Both the position numbers and the translations under genes were made by a program. 46,998 nucleotides of DNA, taken from contig DUQB01000205.1 in the NCBI GenBank assembly GCA_012838035.1, positions 1 to 46,998 on the forward strand, read 5' to 3'. The notes under the pieces were generated by a model. That model ran no database searches. It was not told where the DNA came from and saw only the letters and a program-made list of their open reading frames with translations. How positions within the stretch are numbered: the first letter of the stretch is position 1; every line of letters starts with the position of its first letter. Of the stretch, positions 1 through 8,394 are shown piece after piece. The DNA comes from Bacillota bacterium. GTDB taxonomy: Bacteria; Bacillota; Limnochordia; DTU080.

Positions 1-143
1 GGTCATGGATCGTGACCACAATGCAGCCTGCAACATAAGGAGTCGGGGCATCAACTCCGGGCGAGGAGGCGTAAGACGGTCTCAGACCGCAGCCTCTGCT
101 TGAACCCAAGAATCTCACGACTTTAGTTGTGGGAGTATGTCAA
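1..143 (+). mobile_element. Right end of an IS200/IS605-type (tnpB) element
   Basis: The window opens inside the 3' end of a tnpB reading frame. This is followed by an imperfect hairpin at about 114-135 (arms ACGAC/GTTGT) and the tetranucleotide TCAA at 140-143. Directly after TCAA the sequence becomes DegT-aminotransferase coding in frame, so the element boundary is probably at 143. Subterminal hairpins and a TCAA-like right cleavage site are known for IS608-type elements. The left end lies outside the window. In this family the guide RNA (omega RNA) is encoded across the tnpB 3' end and right end, with its guide taken from the adjacent flank, here about 144-163. That RNA is inferred, not seen. 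Confidence 0.75.
2..103 (+). CDS. tnpB: TnpB RNA-guided nuclease of IS200/IS605 family, C-terminal fragment
   Basis: Only the last 33 codons are in the window. The visible protein begins VMDRDHNAACNI, the conserved RuvC-III block (DRDxNAAxNI) that supplies the last catalytic Asp of TnpB/Cas12-like nucleases. It then runs through a short basic tail (RSRG, VRRSQ) to a TGA at 101-103. TnpB is the omega-RNA-guided DNA endonuclease that helps IS605-type elements persist. Nothing can be said about whether the rest of the gene is intact. The stop lies about ten bases before the right-end hairpin, the normal arrangement for this family. Confidence 0.85.
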   Translation, partial: VMDRDHNAACNIRSRGINSGRGGVRRSQTAASA

Positions 144-802
144 AGCAATCGAAGCACATCACTACCGGTGACGGCGGTTTCGCCATCACGGATGATCGGC
201 TCTTGGCTGATAAAATGCGCCGCTCTACGGACAAGGGGCGTCTGCGGCAGCAAACAGCCGAAATCGACACCTGTGAAAGACTTGCTCCTAATTACCGGAT
301 GACCGCCTTGCAGGCAGCGGTAGCTATGGCGCAACTGGAAAAAGTAAAAGAACGGGTGAATATCCGATACCAACTGGGATCTTTGCTCATCGAGTTAATT
401 AGTGATTGCGCAGGAATTGCGCTGCTGCCGGTATTGGCGAACGCAAAACCCAGCTAATGGGTTTACCCCTTCTTTAGCCGGATATGTTCTGCGGAAACCT
501 TCGCCAAGGCTTTACGCGCAGAAGGTATACCGGCCGGCAACGGCATGTACTTGGGGAAGCCTATTTTTCTGTGTTCGCCGATGCTCTATGCCGGTTGCAC
601 CTATGGCGACTCGCACTTCCCGTTTGACAGCCCGTATACTACCAGGCGTTACCAGGATCTCTACGCACCGGGTGTCTGTCCCAACGCTGAGCAGATCCTG
701 GAGCATACGGTCATGCTGCCCATTCATGAGCAAACTACGGAGTCCGAAGTAAGGTATATGGCTAAAGCAGTGAGAAAAGTAGCGGCGGGACTTAGGCGCT
801 GA
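144..802 (+). pseudogene. DegT/DnrJ/EryC1-type sugar aminotransferase, 5' end lost to IS insertion, internal stop
   Basis: The reading frame after the IS boundary encodes QSKHITTGDGG, the PLP-lysine block of DegT/DnrJ/EryC1 aminotransferases (Lys at 152-154). It continues with NYRMTALQAAVAMAQLEKV, also typical. The frame is interrupted by TAA at 455-457 and then continues in the same frame with WVYPFFS, GIPAGNGMYLGKP, YAPGVCPNAEQILEHTVMLPI and a stop at 800-802. In the family the position before WVYPF is usually aromatic (SYW or SFW), so a Tyr codon appears to have mutated to TAA. The N-terminal half is missing because the IS element ends here. These PLP enzymes aminate keto-sugars, or act on related substrates next to Gfo/Idh dehydrogenases. 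Dead by two independent lesions. Confidence 0.85.
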
Positions 803-1262
803 GCCTTATTTCGGTAATGGTTAAAACGGCATACACCTGCCGATAAACGATGCGAGGAGCGCGCAGGAGCACGGCCATGCGCGTTTCCTGCATTCTGCAT
901 AATGAGGGAATAATTGGTAAGACGCTTCCTGGTTTAGAACAAAGATTGCCGGAAAATACCCCAATTCTTCGACTTCCTATCCACTGCGCGCCGGCGTAAG
1001 TGGACTTCTTGAAACCCAACTCAAAATCAATCCCATAAAAAGTACACAGGTTCACATAGCATTTTTGACCAATTATGAGACTATGCGGTCGATGCTTGCG
1101 TATTTTACGCACGCATTGAGTTCTCGGTCTGTGGCGGGATCAAGAGCCCATCAACATCATCGATTGTTTCAGCAGCTCGCCGGTGGTTTACATGAGGCCA
1201 TGAGGTACGGCAACCATAAAGGGATGAGAACAACGGAGGCATTAACAAAGAGGTGAATAAAG
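803..1262. other. Gene-free stretch, no recognised feature
   Basis: About 460 bases separate the DegT remnant from the next gene. Reading all frames I find only short frames without family motifs, and no convincing promoter or terminator. A possible ribosome binding site (AAGAGGTG) at its right end belongs to the next gene. The stretch may be decayed coding sequence, but I cannot name a family. Confidence 0.5.
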
Positions 1263-3164
1263 GTGGTTGGGATGAGATTGATAGGTTTGTTATTATTGCT
1301 CATTGCACTGTTCTTGTCGCTGGAAAGCGTTTGCAGCGCTGCGGAGTTCAGTGCGGATCTACTTTTTGCCGCTACGTTCGATAACGGCTTTCACCCGGAT
1401 TACGCCCAAGGGAATCCGCAGGTATTGGTGCATGGCGCTCAGTTGGTCAGCGAGGGCAAATCGGGTGGTGCGCTGAGCCTGCAAAAAGGCCAGTACATTT
1501 CACTTGATCCGGCAGGGAACTTCGACATTGCCGAAGGCACCCTTATGTTTTGGTTAAAACCCGACTGGCTGCCGGATCCAGCGCAATCGCACACCTTGTT
1601 ATCAATGGCCCTTGGTGAAAATGGAGCTACCAGAGCTTACTTCGTTTTGAGCCAAGGGTGGTGGGAAACCAGCGGCGGGGCCGGACGCATCTACTTCATA
1701 TTAGATAACCAAGCACGGATGCACGCGAGCACTCCCGACTTCTTGACCAAGAAAAATCTGCAAGACTGGCATCACATTGCCATCACCTGGACGGAAGGCG
1801 GCGTGGCGCAAACCCGGTTTATCAATTTGTACATCGACGGAGATAGAGTAGCCCGGACATCGGTCAACTGGACGCCGACATGGACACCTGTCTATCGGCC
1901 GACTTCGCGCTTATTCATCGGATCGGATCAGGGTGCCGGCAGTTTAGCTACCGGCCGCTCCTTAGACGGCCTCCTGGATGAATTGCTCATCTACAACCGT
2001 CCATTCACCGACGAGGAGATTAAGCAGGCATATGACAAGCAAGGTGGGGATTGGGCCGCGGTGCAGGCTGAGAAATGGACCTGGTTGACGAGCGTCATCG
2101 ATCACCAAGAACCAAATCCGCCGCGCGATGCCGAGGGCCGTATTCTGGAAACCCGGGCTTTGTTTGACGAGGGGTATGCGTGGACTGATCCAGCTAATAT
2201 CCCGGTCATTGTGGCAAAGGTTAAGCAAGCCGGATTCAATGCCTACATGCCTTGCATATGGCACGGCGCAGGCGCGCGGTGGCCCAGCGCAAGCGAACCG
2301 GTAGACCCTGGTCTTGCAGGGCGGTTCCGCAGTACGGACGTTGATCCTCTGGCCGAGCTGATTAGACAGATGCACGCAGCCGGCATTGAAGTGCATCCCT
2401 GGTTCACCGTCGCCAAGCGAGAGCAGATGCTCCATCCCGAATTTGCCGATGAGGGAACGCCGGAGGGCTTTTTCAACGTCCATCTGCCGGCTTTTCGGGA
2501 ACACATCACCAATGTGATCCTCGAGGTCGTACGGAACTACGATGTCGACGGCATTAACCTAGACTATGTGCGTACGGGAGGTTACTGTACAAGTTCTTAT
2601 TGTCAAGAAGACTACAGTAGCCGATATGGCCGGAACCTGCTCGCCGATGTGTCGCGCGCCGAGCAAACGAAGCAACCGGTCGAGCAGCTGTTGCAGTGGC
2701 AAGACGACGCAGTAGCCGAAATCATCAAGCAGGTGGCGGTACAGGCTCGGCAAATGAAGCCGGAGCTCATCATCAGCGTTGATGGACGACCGAAAATAAA
2801 GGCGGATACCCCCAGCCCGGACGGGCGCAATGAGGTACCTTGGGTAGATGCCGGTTGGGTCGACGTCGTGTATTTCATGGACTACGATCAGATCCCCGCT
2901 TGGGAGTATTTCGACGCATTGAGAGCGGAAGTAAAGAAGCCGGAAGCTTTTGTGATGCTGTTGGGTAATTACGATCGGGCGTTGGATAGAAGCGCCGTAT
3001 CGCGTGACGGCAAGTTGGTAGCGGACTTGGTGCTGTATTCGCAAATTAAGTGGCCGGGCAACGGTGTTGGGCTCTACCTTTATAGTCTGCTGAATGAAGA
3101 CCAAATGAAGGCGCTGCGCATGCGGCCCTTCAAGGAAGATGCTTTAACTGATTGGAGGAGATGA
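1263..3164 (+). CDS. Secreted LamG-domain protein with a family-10-like glycosidase (TIM-barrel) domain
   Basis: Predicted exported protein of 633 residues. Residues 1-27 form a signal peptide ending VCSAA. Residues about 30-255 form a concanavalin-type LamG fold (TLMFWLKPDW, WHHIAITWT, LFIGSD, LDGLLDELLIYNRPFTDEEI). Residues about 290-620 resemble GHL10/DUF187-type putative glycoside hydrolases, with the hallmark DGINLDYVR (Asp434 a likely catalytic acid) and the strand motifs HPWFTV and VYFMDYD. It probably binds and cleaves an extracellular polysaccharide; the substrate is unknown. The GTG start at 1263 follows AAGAGGTG. An ATG at 1272 behind AAAGGTGG is equally plausible. It is the first gene of an apparent cluster running to 7944. 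There is no lipobox, so the product is free or periplasmic. Confidence 0.8.
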   Translation: MVGMRLIGLLLLLIALFLSLESVCSAAEFSADLLFAATFDNGFHPDYAQGNPQVLVHGAQLVSEGKSGGALSLQKGQYISLDPAGNFDIAEGTLMFWLKPDWLPDPAQSHTLLSMALGENGATRAYFVLSQGWWETSGGAGRIYFILDNQARMHASTPDFLTKKNLQDWHHIAITWTEGGVAQTRFINLYIDGDRVARTSVNWTPTWTPVYRPTSRLFIGSDQGAGSLATGRSLDGLLDELLIYNRPFTDEEIKQAYDKQGGDWAAVQAEKWTWLTSVIDHQEPNPPRDAEGRILETRALFDEGYAWTDPANIPVIVAKVKQAGFNAYMPCIWHGAGARWPSASEPVDPGLAGRFRSTDVDPLAELIRQMHAAGIEVHPWFTVAKREQMLHPEFADEGTPEGFFNVHLPAFREHITNVILEVVRNYDVDGINLDYVRTGGYCTSSYCQEDYSSRYGRNLLADVSRAEQTKQPVEQLLQWQDDAVAEIIKQVAVQARQMKPELIISVDGRPKIKADTPSPDGRNEVPWVDAGWVDVVYFMDYDQIPAWEYFDALRAEVKKPEAFVMLLGNYDRALDRSAVSRDGKLVADLVLYSQIKWPGNGVGLYLYSLLNEDQMKALRMRPFKEDALTDWRR

Positions 3165-3225
3165 GATGTAGAGCAAAGGTGATGGCTGTTTTAGACAAAT
3201 ATCAAGAGATATGGGAGGTACGTAT

Positions 3226-4497
3226 ATGCAAGCGAAAAAGCGGTTTTTTGCCGTGATGGCGGCCATAGCGACGGTGTTCTGTCTGACGCTTTCCTGTACG
3301 GTATTTGGTGCGGAGAAAATTAAGCTGACAATGGGCACGTGGGGCAGCGAAACATTTTGGGGGTTCCATGAGAAAGCAATCGCCGATTTTGAGGCGCTCA
3401 ACCCGGATATCGAAGTCGAGTTACTTAAGATGGGCGGCGGCGGCGCCAACTACTGGGAGCGACTGGTCACGCTGCAGGCGGCAGGTCAGATGCCGGACAT
3501 TTTCCGAGTTGTCTCGTCGCAGCAGACGGATGTGTATCGCTCCGGCATGGCTTTGGAGCTCACGCCCTTCATTAACAATGATCCGGCATTTAGCCGGGAC
3601 TTCATTCTGCCGCCCATGGGAATAGGCGATAAAGCCTACGCTATTGCCGACGGCATTATCGTCAACATCATCCACTTGAATGAAGAGAAACTTGCTGAAC
3701 GCGGTCTGGTTTCTCCCACCGCCCTCTATAAACAGGGGATATGGGACTACGACGCCCTTGCCGATACGGCGCGCAAAGTTACACAGCTCAATGCCGATGA
3801 CCAGGTTGTATCCGTAGGCTTTGCCATGGTCACGCCGGCGCTTATTACTGTCGGACCTTGGGTGCAATCGTTCGGCGGCAGCTGGTTTGGACCAGAGAAT
3901 AACACTGTGATGTTCAATCGGCCGGAAGCGATTGCCGGGTTAGCTTGGCTGCGGGATCGGTTCTTGGAGAAGAGCTTTTCCGATCGTAATCCGCAGGATG
4001 TAAGGGCAATGATGGCGGACGGTAAATGGGGCATGGCGTTTAACTGGTCTTTGCCTAAGGTGGAAGATGTGCAGTATGGCAACGTCAAGACGGAGTACGT
4101 TCCGTGGCCAAAGGGACCGGTACAGGATGTAACCACCTTTAGAACAGAGCCTTGGGCTATCGCCAGTACCAGCAATAACAAAGAGGCGGCATACAAGCTG
4201 GCCCGCTTTATGGCTGCGCAAGGGTATATCTACCAGGTGCAAGAGGCCGGTAAAGTGCCGAATTATAAGCCGCTGATGAAGGAATTGGTCGCACATGCCG
4301 ATCGTTTTGTGGGCGGCGTAGATTATCTGAACGAGCAGCTGAATAAGCTGACTCCGCAGCCCGTCCCTCCGTCTGAGAGTCAGGTGATGGCGATTCTGAA
4401 CCCGACGCTGACGGCCATTATTAAAGGCGAGGTAAGCATCGAAAACGTGTTGGAGAGTATTGCCGGCCCCATTCAAAACATCCTGGACGGCAAATAA
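3226..4497 (+). CDS. ABC sugar transporter, extracellular solute-binding protein (family 1)
   Basis: Predicted periplasmic/exported sugar-binding protein of 423 residues. The N-terminus is a signal peptide (basic MQAKKRF, hydrophobic core, cleavage near VFGA). The only Cys-containing stretch, LTLSC, is a poor lipobox. The mature part has the family 1 pattern: LTMGTWGSETFWGF, a FEALNPDIEVELLKMGGG strand, LVTLQAAGQMPDIFRV and the late motif EPWAIASTSNNKEAAYKLARFM. I use the ATG at 3226 rather than one 15 bases upstream, because GGGAGG lies seven bases before it. It follows the LamG-glycosidase gene by 61 bases and precedes GH31. It would normally work with two MalF/MalG-type permeases, but none is adjacent. 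Confidence 0.85.
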   Translation: MQAKKRFFAVMAAIATVFCLTLSCTVFGAEKIKLTMGTWGSETFWGFHEKAIADFEALNPDIEVELLKMGGGGANYWERLVTLQAAGQMPDIFRVVSSQQTDVYRSGMALELTPFINNDPAFSRDFILPPMGIGDKAYAIADGIIVNIIHLNEEKLAERGLVSPTALYKQGIWDYDALADTARKVTQLNADDQVVSVGFAMVTPALITVGPWVQSFGGSWFGPENNTVMFNRPEAIAGLAWLRDRFLEKSFSDRNPQDVRAMMADGKWGMAFNWSLPKVEDVQYGNVKTEYVPWPKGPVQDVTTFRTEPWAIASTSNNKEAAYKLARFMAAQGYIYQVQEAGKVPNYKPLMKELVAHADRFVGGVDYLNEQLNKLTPQPVPPSESQVMAILNPTLTAIIKGEVSIENVLESIAGPIQNILDGK

Positions 4498-4527
4498 GTT
4501 CCGTAGTCAGTCTGTAATGTAAACCTG

Positions 4528-4560
4528 CCGTTATCAGAAGGTATGCCCTTCTGGTAACGG
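4528..4560 (+). promoter_or_regulatory. Intercistronic hairpin after the solute-binding protein gene
   Basis: The arms CCGTTATCAGAAG and CTTCTGGTAACGG pair over 13 positions with one G-T, around a six-base loop. No T-run follows, so this is not a simple terminator. Hairpins here in sugar-uptake operons often protect the upstream binding-protein mRNA from 3' decay and so raise its level over the downstream enzyme. That role is inferred. Confidence 0.6.
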
Positions 4561-4592
4561 CTGACCCACCAAACATCAAAGGGGCTCAGAAC

Positions 4593-6893
4593 ATGAATCT
4601 TGGGCAAATAATCTCCTGGCGGCAAGACGACCGAGCTGTTCTCTTCCGCTGCGCGTCCGGCGCTACGGGGCGAATCGATTTTATTATGCCGCAAATAGTG
4701 CGGATACGGGCTACTCAAAAAGAGCGATTCCCAACCGCTGTCCTTCATAAATACGGTTTTATAGCAGAGCAAATTGCGGGTCCGCCCTTTGCCGTAGCCG
4801 CGAGAGAGAGCGAAGGCCGGTTGGAGGTCGGTGCCGATGCGCTACAGGTGAAGATTCATCAGGAGACCGGTCAATTGGCGTTTTACGATGCGCAAGGACA
4901 GTGTTTGCTGCAAGGTACGGATAACGGCGTGCAACTGGAGCCGGCTGGTTATGTGGTCCGCTTTAATATTACGCCGGACGAGAAGTTCTATGGGTTTGGC
5001 GACCAGAACCGGGAGCAGCTTGAGCACCGCGGGACCAAGCCGCGTATGTGGATCGTGAACGTGAAACGTTATATCCCCATCCCCTTCTTTATGAGCAGCA
5101 AGGGATACGGTTTGTTCGTCAACACCACACGGGATATCGCCTTCGATTTGGGAGCGACTGATTCGGAGCAACTGGCATTTAGCAGCCCGGGCTCGTGCGT
5201 CGACATCTATGTGATGGCTGGTTCCGGCATGCCTGAGTTACTCGATCTATACACCCGCTTAACAGGTCGGCCGGTTCTGCCTCCCAAGTGGTCCTTCGGT
5301 TTGTGGTTCATCTGTCGGCAACAGGCCAATGACCACGAGGTGATCACTGATGCCCACAACATGAGGAAAGAAGGCGTTCCGTGCGATGTCATCGGCCTGG
5401 AGCCGGGGTGGATGAAGGTTTACTATGATGCTTCTACCCAAAAAGACTGGCATTCCGAACGTTTTCCGCGGCCTAAATGGGAACACCTCAAGCCGTATAC
5501 GTTTACGTCGGCGCTCAAGCGCATGGGCTTCAAGCTGGAACTTTGGGAGTGCAACGACTACGACCTCTCCTATGAGGCGGAACGGATGGCCGCTAAACGG
5601 GCGGAGACCAACGTTTACGCCGGTCATCCGGAAGAAGAGGAGCAGCTCTACCAAGGTTACCTGGAACCCGATGAGCATCTGAGCCGGCCGCGCCGACTCG
5701 ATAAGATCACTATTCCGGAAGAACCCTGGTTTGAGCACCACAAGAAGTTCATCGACCAAGGTGTGGATTTCTTCAAGCAAGATGGTGCCTACCAGGTGTT
5801 GGAGCATCCGGATCGGCTTTGGGGCAACCAAATGACGGATGCGCAGATGCATAATTTGTATCCCTTGCTCTATTCCCAACAAATGTATGAAGGCTTTAAG
5901 GAGTACACAGGGCGTCGGCCGTGTTGCTTCACCCCCGCAGGTTGGGCGGGCCTGCAACGCTACACCGGAACTTGGACAGGCGATACCGGCGGGAAAAAGG
6001 AAACGTTGGTAGCCTGCCAGAATTTGGCCTTGAGCGGCCATCACCTGGTCACCTGCGATATGGACGTGACGATTGCGGAAGGTATACACTACGGCTTTTT
6101 GCTGCCCTGGGCTACGGTGAACAGCTTTAATTACTGGCGTCACCCTTGGTTGTTGGGCGAAGACTTGGCTCCCATATTTAAAGACTACGCCCGACTGCGT
6201 TCCCGCTTGATACCCTATATCTACAGTTGTGCCTACGAAGCTCATCTAACCGGCATGCCCATGATGCGGCCGATGGTGTTGGCATTCCCGGAGGAACAGG
6301 CCGGGCATGGGTATAAATACCAATATATGCTGGGACCGTCGCTGTTGGTAGGAGCGTTTACGCATGAGCTGCATCTGCCGACCGGGGAGTGGTACGACTA
6401 CTGGAACGGGCAAAAGTACTCAGGGGGACGAACGATAAGCTATAATCCGCCGGAAAACCGAGGTGGCGCCCTGTTTGTTAGGGCAGGTACGCTCTTGCCG
6501 ACTCAGCCGGTGCAACCTTATGTAGGGGCGGATAAATCCCGAGCGTTGATTATCGAGGTTTTCCCCGGCGCTCAGGGCTCATTCACGTTATTCGATGACG
6601 ATGGAGTGAGTATGGAGTTCGAGCAAGGGATGTACGGCAGAACCGAGCTGCGCATGCAAGGTGACGAGCACGGATTGGTGATCCGGATTGGTGAGCGCAA
6701 AGGAAGCTATACGAACCAGCCGGAACGCATCCCCACCACCTTGCGGGTTCTGAGCGAAAAGAGGCCTAGGCGCGTTTTAAAGGATAATCAGGAGTTGGCT
6801 GCAGGCGCATGGCGGCATGACGGGCGCTACCTCACGATAGAATTGGGCGATGTACCGCAGGCAGGTTGTACTTGTTCCATCGGTTGGTCATAG
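4593..6893 (+). CDS. Glycoside hydrolase family 31 (alpha-glucosidase/alpha-xylosidase type)
   Basis: Cytoplasmic enzyme of 766 residues without a signal peptide, expected to hydrolyse alpha-linked glucosides or xylosides after import. An N-terminal beta-sandwich (about 1-215, with EKFYGFGDQNREQLEHRG) leads to the TIM barrel. The barrel carries KWSFGLWFICRQQ, DVIGLEPGWMKV and the nucleophile region GVDFFKQDG (Asp397). The acid/base region is TWTGDTGG (Asp464). C-terminal sandwiches (about 590-766) show the usual PGAQGSFTLFDDDG motif. Length and motif order fit GH31. Exact specificity cannot be read from the sequence. The ATG follows AAAGGGGCT. It sits between a sugar-binding protein and an NAD-dependent sugar dehydrogenase, probably in one transcript. 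Confidence 0.9.
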   Translation: MNLGQIISWRQDDRAVLFRCASGATGRIDFIMPQIVRIRATQKERFPTAVLHKYGFIAEQIAGPPFAVAARESEGRLEVGADALQVKIHQETGQLAFYDAQGQCLLQGTDNGVQLEPAGYVVRFNITPDEKFYGFGDQNREQLEHRGTKPRMWIVNVKRYIPIPFFMSSKGYGLFVNTTRDIAFDLGATDSEQLAFSSPGSCVDIYVMAGSGMPELLDLYTRLTGRPVLPPKWSFGLWFICRQQANDHEVITDAHNMRKEGVPCDVIGLEPGWMKVYYDASTQKDWHSERFPRPKWEHLKPYTFTSALKRMGFKLELWECNDYDLSYEAERMAAKRAETNVYAGHPEEEEQLYQGYLEPDEHLSRPRRLDKITIPEEPWFEHHKKFIDQGVDFFKQDGAYQVLEHPDRLWGNQMTDAQMHNLYPLLYSQQMYEGFKEYTGRRPCCFTPAGWAGLQRYTGTWTGDTGGKKETLVACQNLALSGHHLVTCDMDVTIAEGIHYGFLLPWATVNSFNYWRHPWLLGEDLAPIFKDYARLRSRLIPYIYSCAYEAHLTGMPMMRPMVLAFPEEQAGHGYKYQYMLGPSLLVGAFTHELHLPTGEWYDYWNGQKYSGGRTISYNPPENRGGALFVRAGTLLPTQPVQPYVGADKSRALIIEVFPGAQGSFTLFDDDGVSMEFEQGMYGRTELRMQGDEHGLVIRIGERKGSYTNQPERIPTTLRVLSEKRPRRVLKDNQELAAGAWRHDGRYLTIELGDVPQAGCTCSIGWS

Positions 6894-6930
6894 ATGATAG
6901 TTCATTAAAACTAATAGAGGTGTGGATTCC

Positions 6931-7944
6931 GTGTCAGATCAAGTAAGGATAGGCGTCATCGGAGTAGGTGGTATGGCCAGAAGCGTGCACTTGCCGTCAT
7001 TGGCCGCCATGAAGGATGTTCAGATTGTGGCTCTATGCGACATCATTGAACAAAGGGCGGCGCAGCAAGCCGAAAAATACGGCGTAGGCAAGGTATATAC
7101 GCTTTATAAGCAGATGCTGGAGAAAGAGCGGCTGGATGCGGTTTTTTGCCTAGTCCAACCCGACCAGCACTTCCGAATTGTGGACGACTGTTTGTCCGCC
7201 GGCGTCGACGTGTTTATGGAGAAGCCGCCGGGCATCACGGCCTTCCAGGCGGAGTCGCTGCAGCGCGCGGCGCAGAAGGCGAACAAGATTCTGCAAGTAG
7301 GCTTTAACCGGCGTTACATCCCCGTGGTGCAAAAGACCGTAGAGATGATGCGGGAGTTAACTCCCATCACCCAGGTTGAGGGCGCATTTCTGAAGCATGG
7401 GACGGCTGCTTTCTGCCAGGGAGCGTTGAGCGCATTCCCTTCCGATACGGTCCATGCCATCGACTTGGTACGCTGGATTGCAGGTGGCAAACCTGTTCAG
7501 GCGGCGACATTACGGAATCAGGTGAACGATGTAGTGCCCAATGTTTGGAACTCGCTTGTACGCTTTGACAACGACTGCATCGGGATCATCAAGGCAAATT
7601 ACATGACGGGCGGCCGCGTACACACCTTTGAGATCCACGGTCCCAATGCCAGCGCGTTCATCAGCTTAGGATTCGGCGCTATTACCTGCAAAGCTGAGAT
7701 TATGATCCACGGCGGCAAGACTTCCTACTCCATTGCTTCCACAGGGCCGCAATCGCAGCAGGTAATTCAGTTGGACGGCATGGAGTTGGCCGGCAGCGAT
7801 GAGTTCTACAAGTTTTACGGGTTCTACCAGGAAGACGCCGCTTTCATCGAGTGCGTAAAGGAACGCAAACAGCCTCTGGCTGATATTTCCGAAGGCGCGG
7901 AGACCATGCGAATGGTGGAAATGTTGTTAGGTTCGACCATATAA
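6931..7944 (+). CDS. Gfo/Idh/MocA family NAD(P)-dependent oxidoreductase
   Basis: Predicted sugar or inositol-type dehydrogenase of 337 residues. The N-terminal Rossmann fold begins RIGVIGVGGMARSVHLPSL. The family motif EKPP follows (MEKPPGIT), then FNRRYIPV and the catalytic-region helix DTVHAIDLVRW. The C-terminal beta-sheet domain ends normally. I place the start at the GTG of 6931, ten bases after AGAGG. An in-frame GTG at 6922 would sit too close to that site. It lies 37 bases after GH31 and is followed by a strong terminator, so it is the last gene of the cluster. It probably oxidises the sugar released by the upstream enzymes, but the substrate is not identifiable. Confidence 0.88.
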   Translation: MSDQVRIGVIGVGGMARSVHLPSLAAMKDVQIVALCDIIEQRAAQQAEKYGVGKVYTLYKQMLEKERLDAVFCLVQPDQHFRIVDDCLSAGVDVFMEKPPGITAFQAESLQRAAQKANKILQVGFNRRYIPVVQKTVEMMRELTPITQVEGAFLKHGTAAFCQGALSAFPSDTVHAIDLVRWIAGGKPVQAATLRNQVNDVVPNVWNSLVRFDNDCIGIIKANYMTGGRVHTFEIHGPNASAFISLGFGAITCKAEIMIHGGKTSYSIASTGPQSQQVIQLDGMELAGSDEFYKFYGFYQEDAAFIECVKERKQPLADISEGAETMRMVEMLLGSTI

Positions 7945-7991
7945 CAAACGCCTTGCGGTGATCAGCCTTTACGGCAGTCGCCGGGACGTGC

Positions 7992-8028
7992 AAAGGCCTA
8001 CGCGGAAGCCATCTGTGTAGGCCTTTTT
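7992..8028 (+). terminator. Intrinsic terminator after the oxidoreductase gene
   Basis: The arms AAAGGCCTAC and GTAGGCCTTT form a perfect ten-base stem around a 15-base loop, running into a T-tract. It closes the 1263-7944 gene cluster. Confidence 0.85.
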
Positions 8029-8394
8029 GGCGTGCGGACGACGGTATGATGAGGAAGGAACTCTGAGGTTCAGTCTTCTACGCCTTGTCGCCTGGAACCC
8101 CATGGCGCACATGAGGATGCTCTCGAATATGACGCTAGAACAACAGCATCTATGTTAAGGCGTCAGGCGCGGACTTATCAACGCTATAAACGCGGTTGAT
8201 ACGTTCCCGGCGCTGGAATACGCCCATCACAAGCTTTTTTCGGTTGATTACAACCAGTAACTAGGAAACTCGCGCCAGAGTGACCGCCATGGAGTTGGAG
8301 ATTTTCAGCTACGCTACCGGTGTACCTGGCAGGGATCTGCGGTTTTGGGATGAACCCCTATAGGCATAACAGTACGAAAAGTGGGGTGGATGTT
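8029..8394. other. Gene-free stretch with traces of decayed coding sequence
   Basis: No intact gene is visible. Between stops at 8136-8138 and 8187-8189 a 16-codon frame reads NNSIYVKASGADLSTL, which recalls the N-terminal motif of class II aldolase/rhamnulose-phosphate aldolase proteins. A neighbouring frame, ending with a stop at about 8263, reads INAVDTFPALEYAHHKLF. These look like relics, but the assignment is weak. The ribosome binding site of the next gene (GGGGTGG) is at 8383-8389. Confidence 0.35.

Noticed and set aside
1065-1256. Small open frame of 63 codons before the LamG gene
   Set aside because: No ribosome binding site and no similarity; the sequence looks decayed.
5259-6245. 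Minus-strand open frame of 328 codons opposite the GH31 gene
   Set aside because: Antisense to a clear GH31 catalytic domain; no motif or ribosome binding site.
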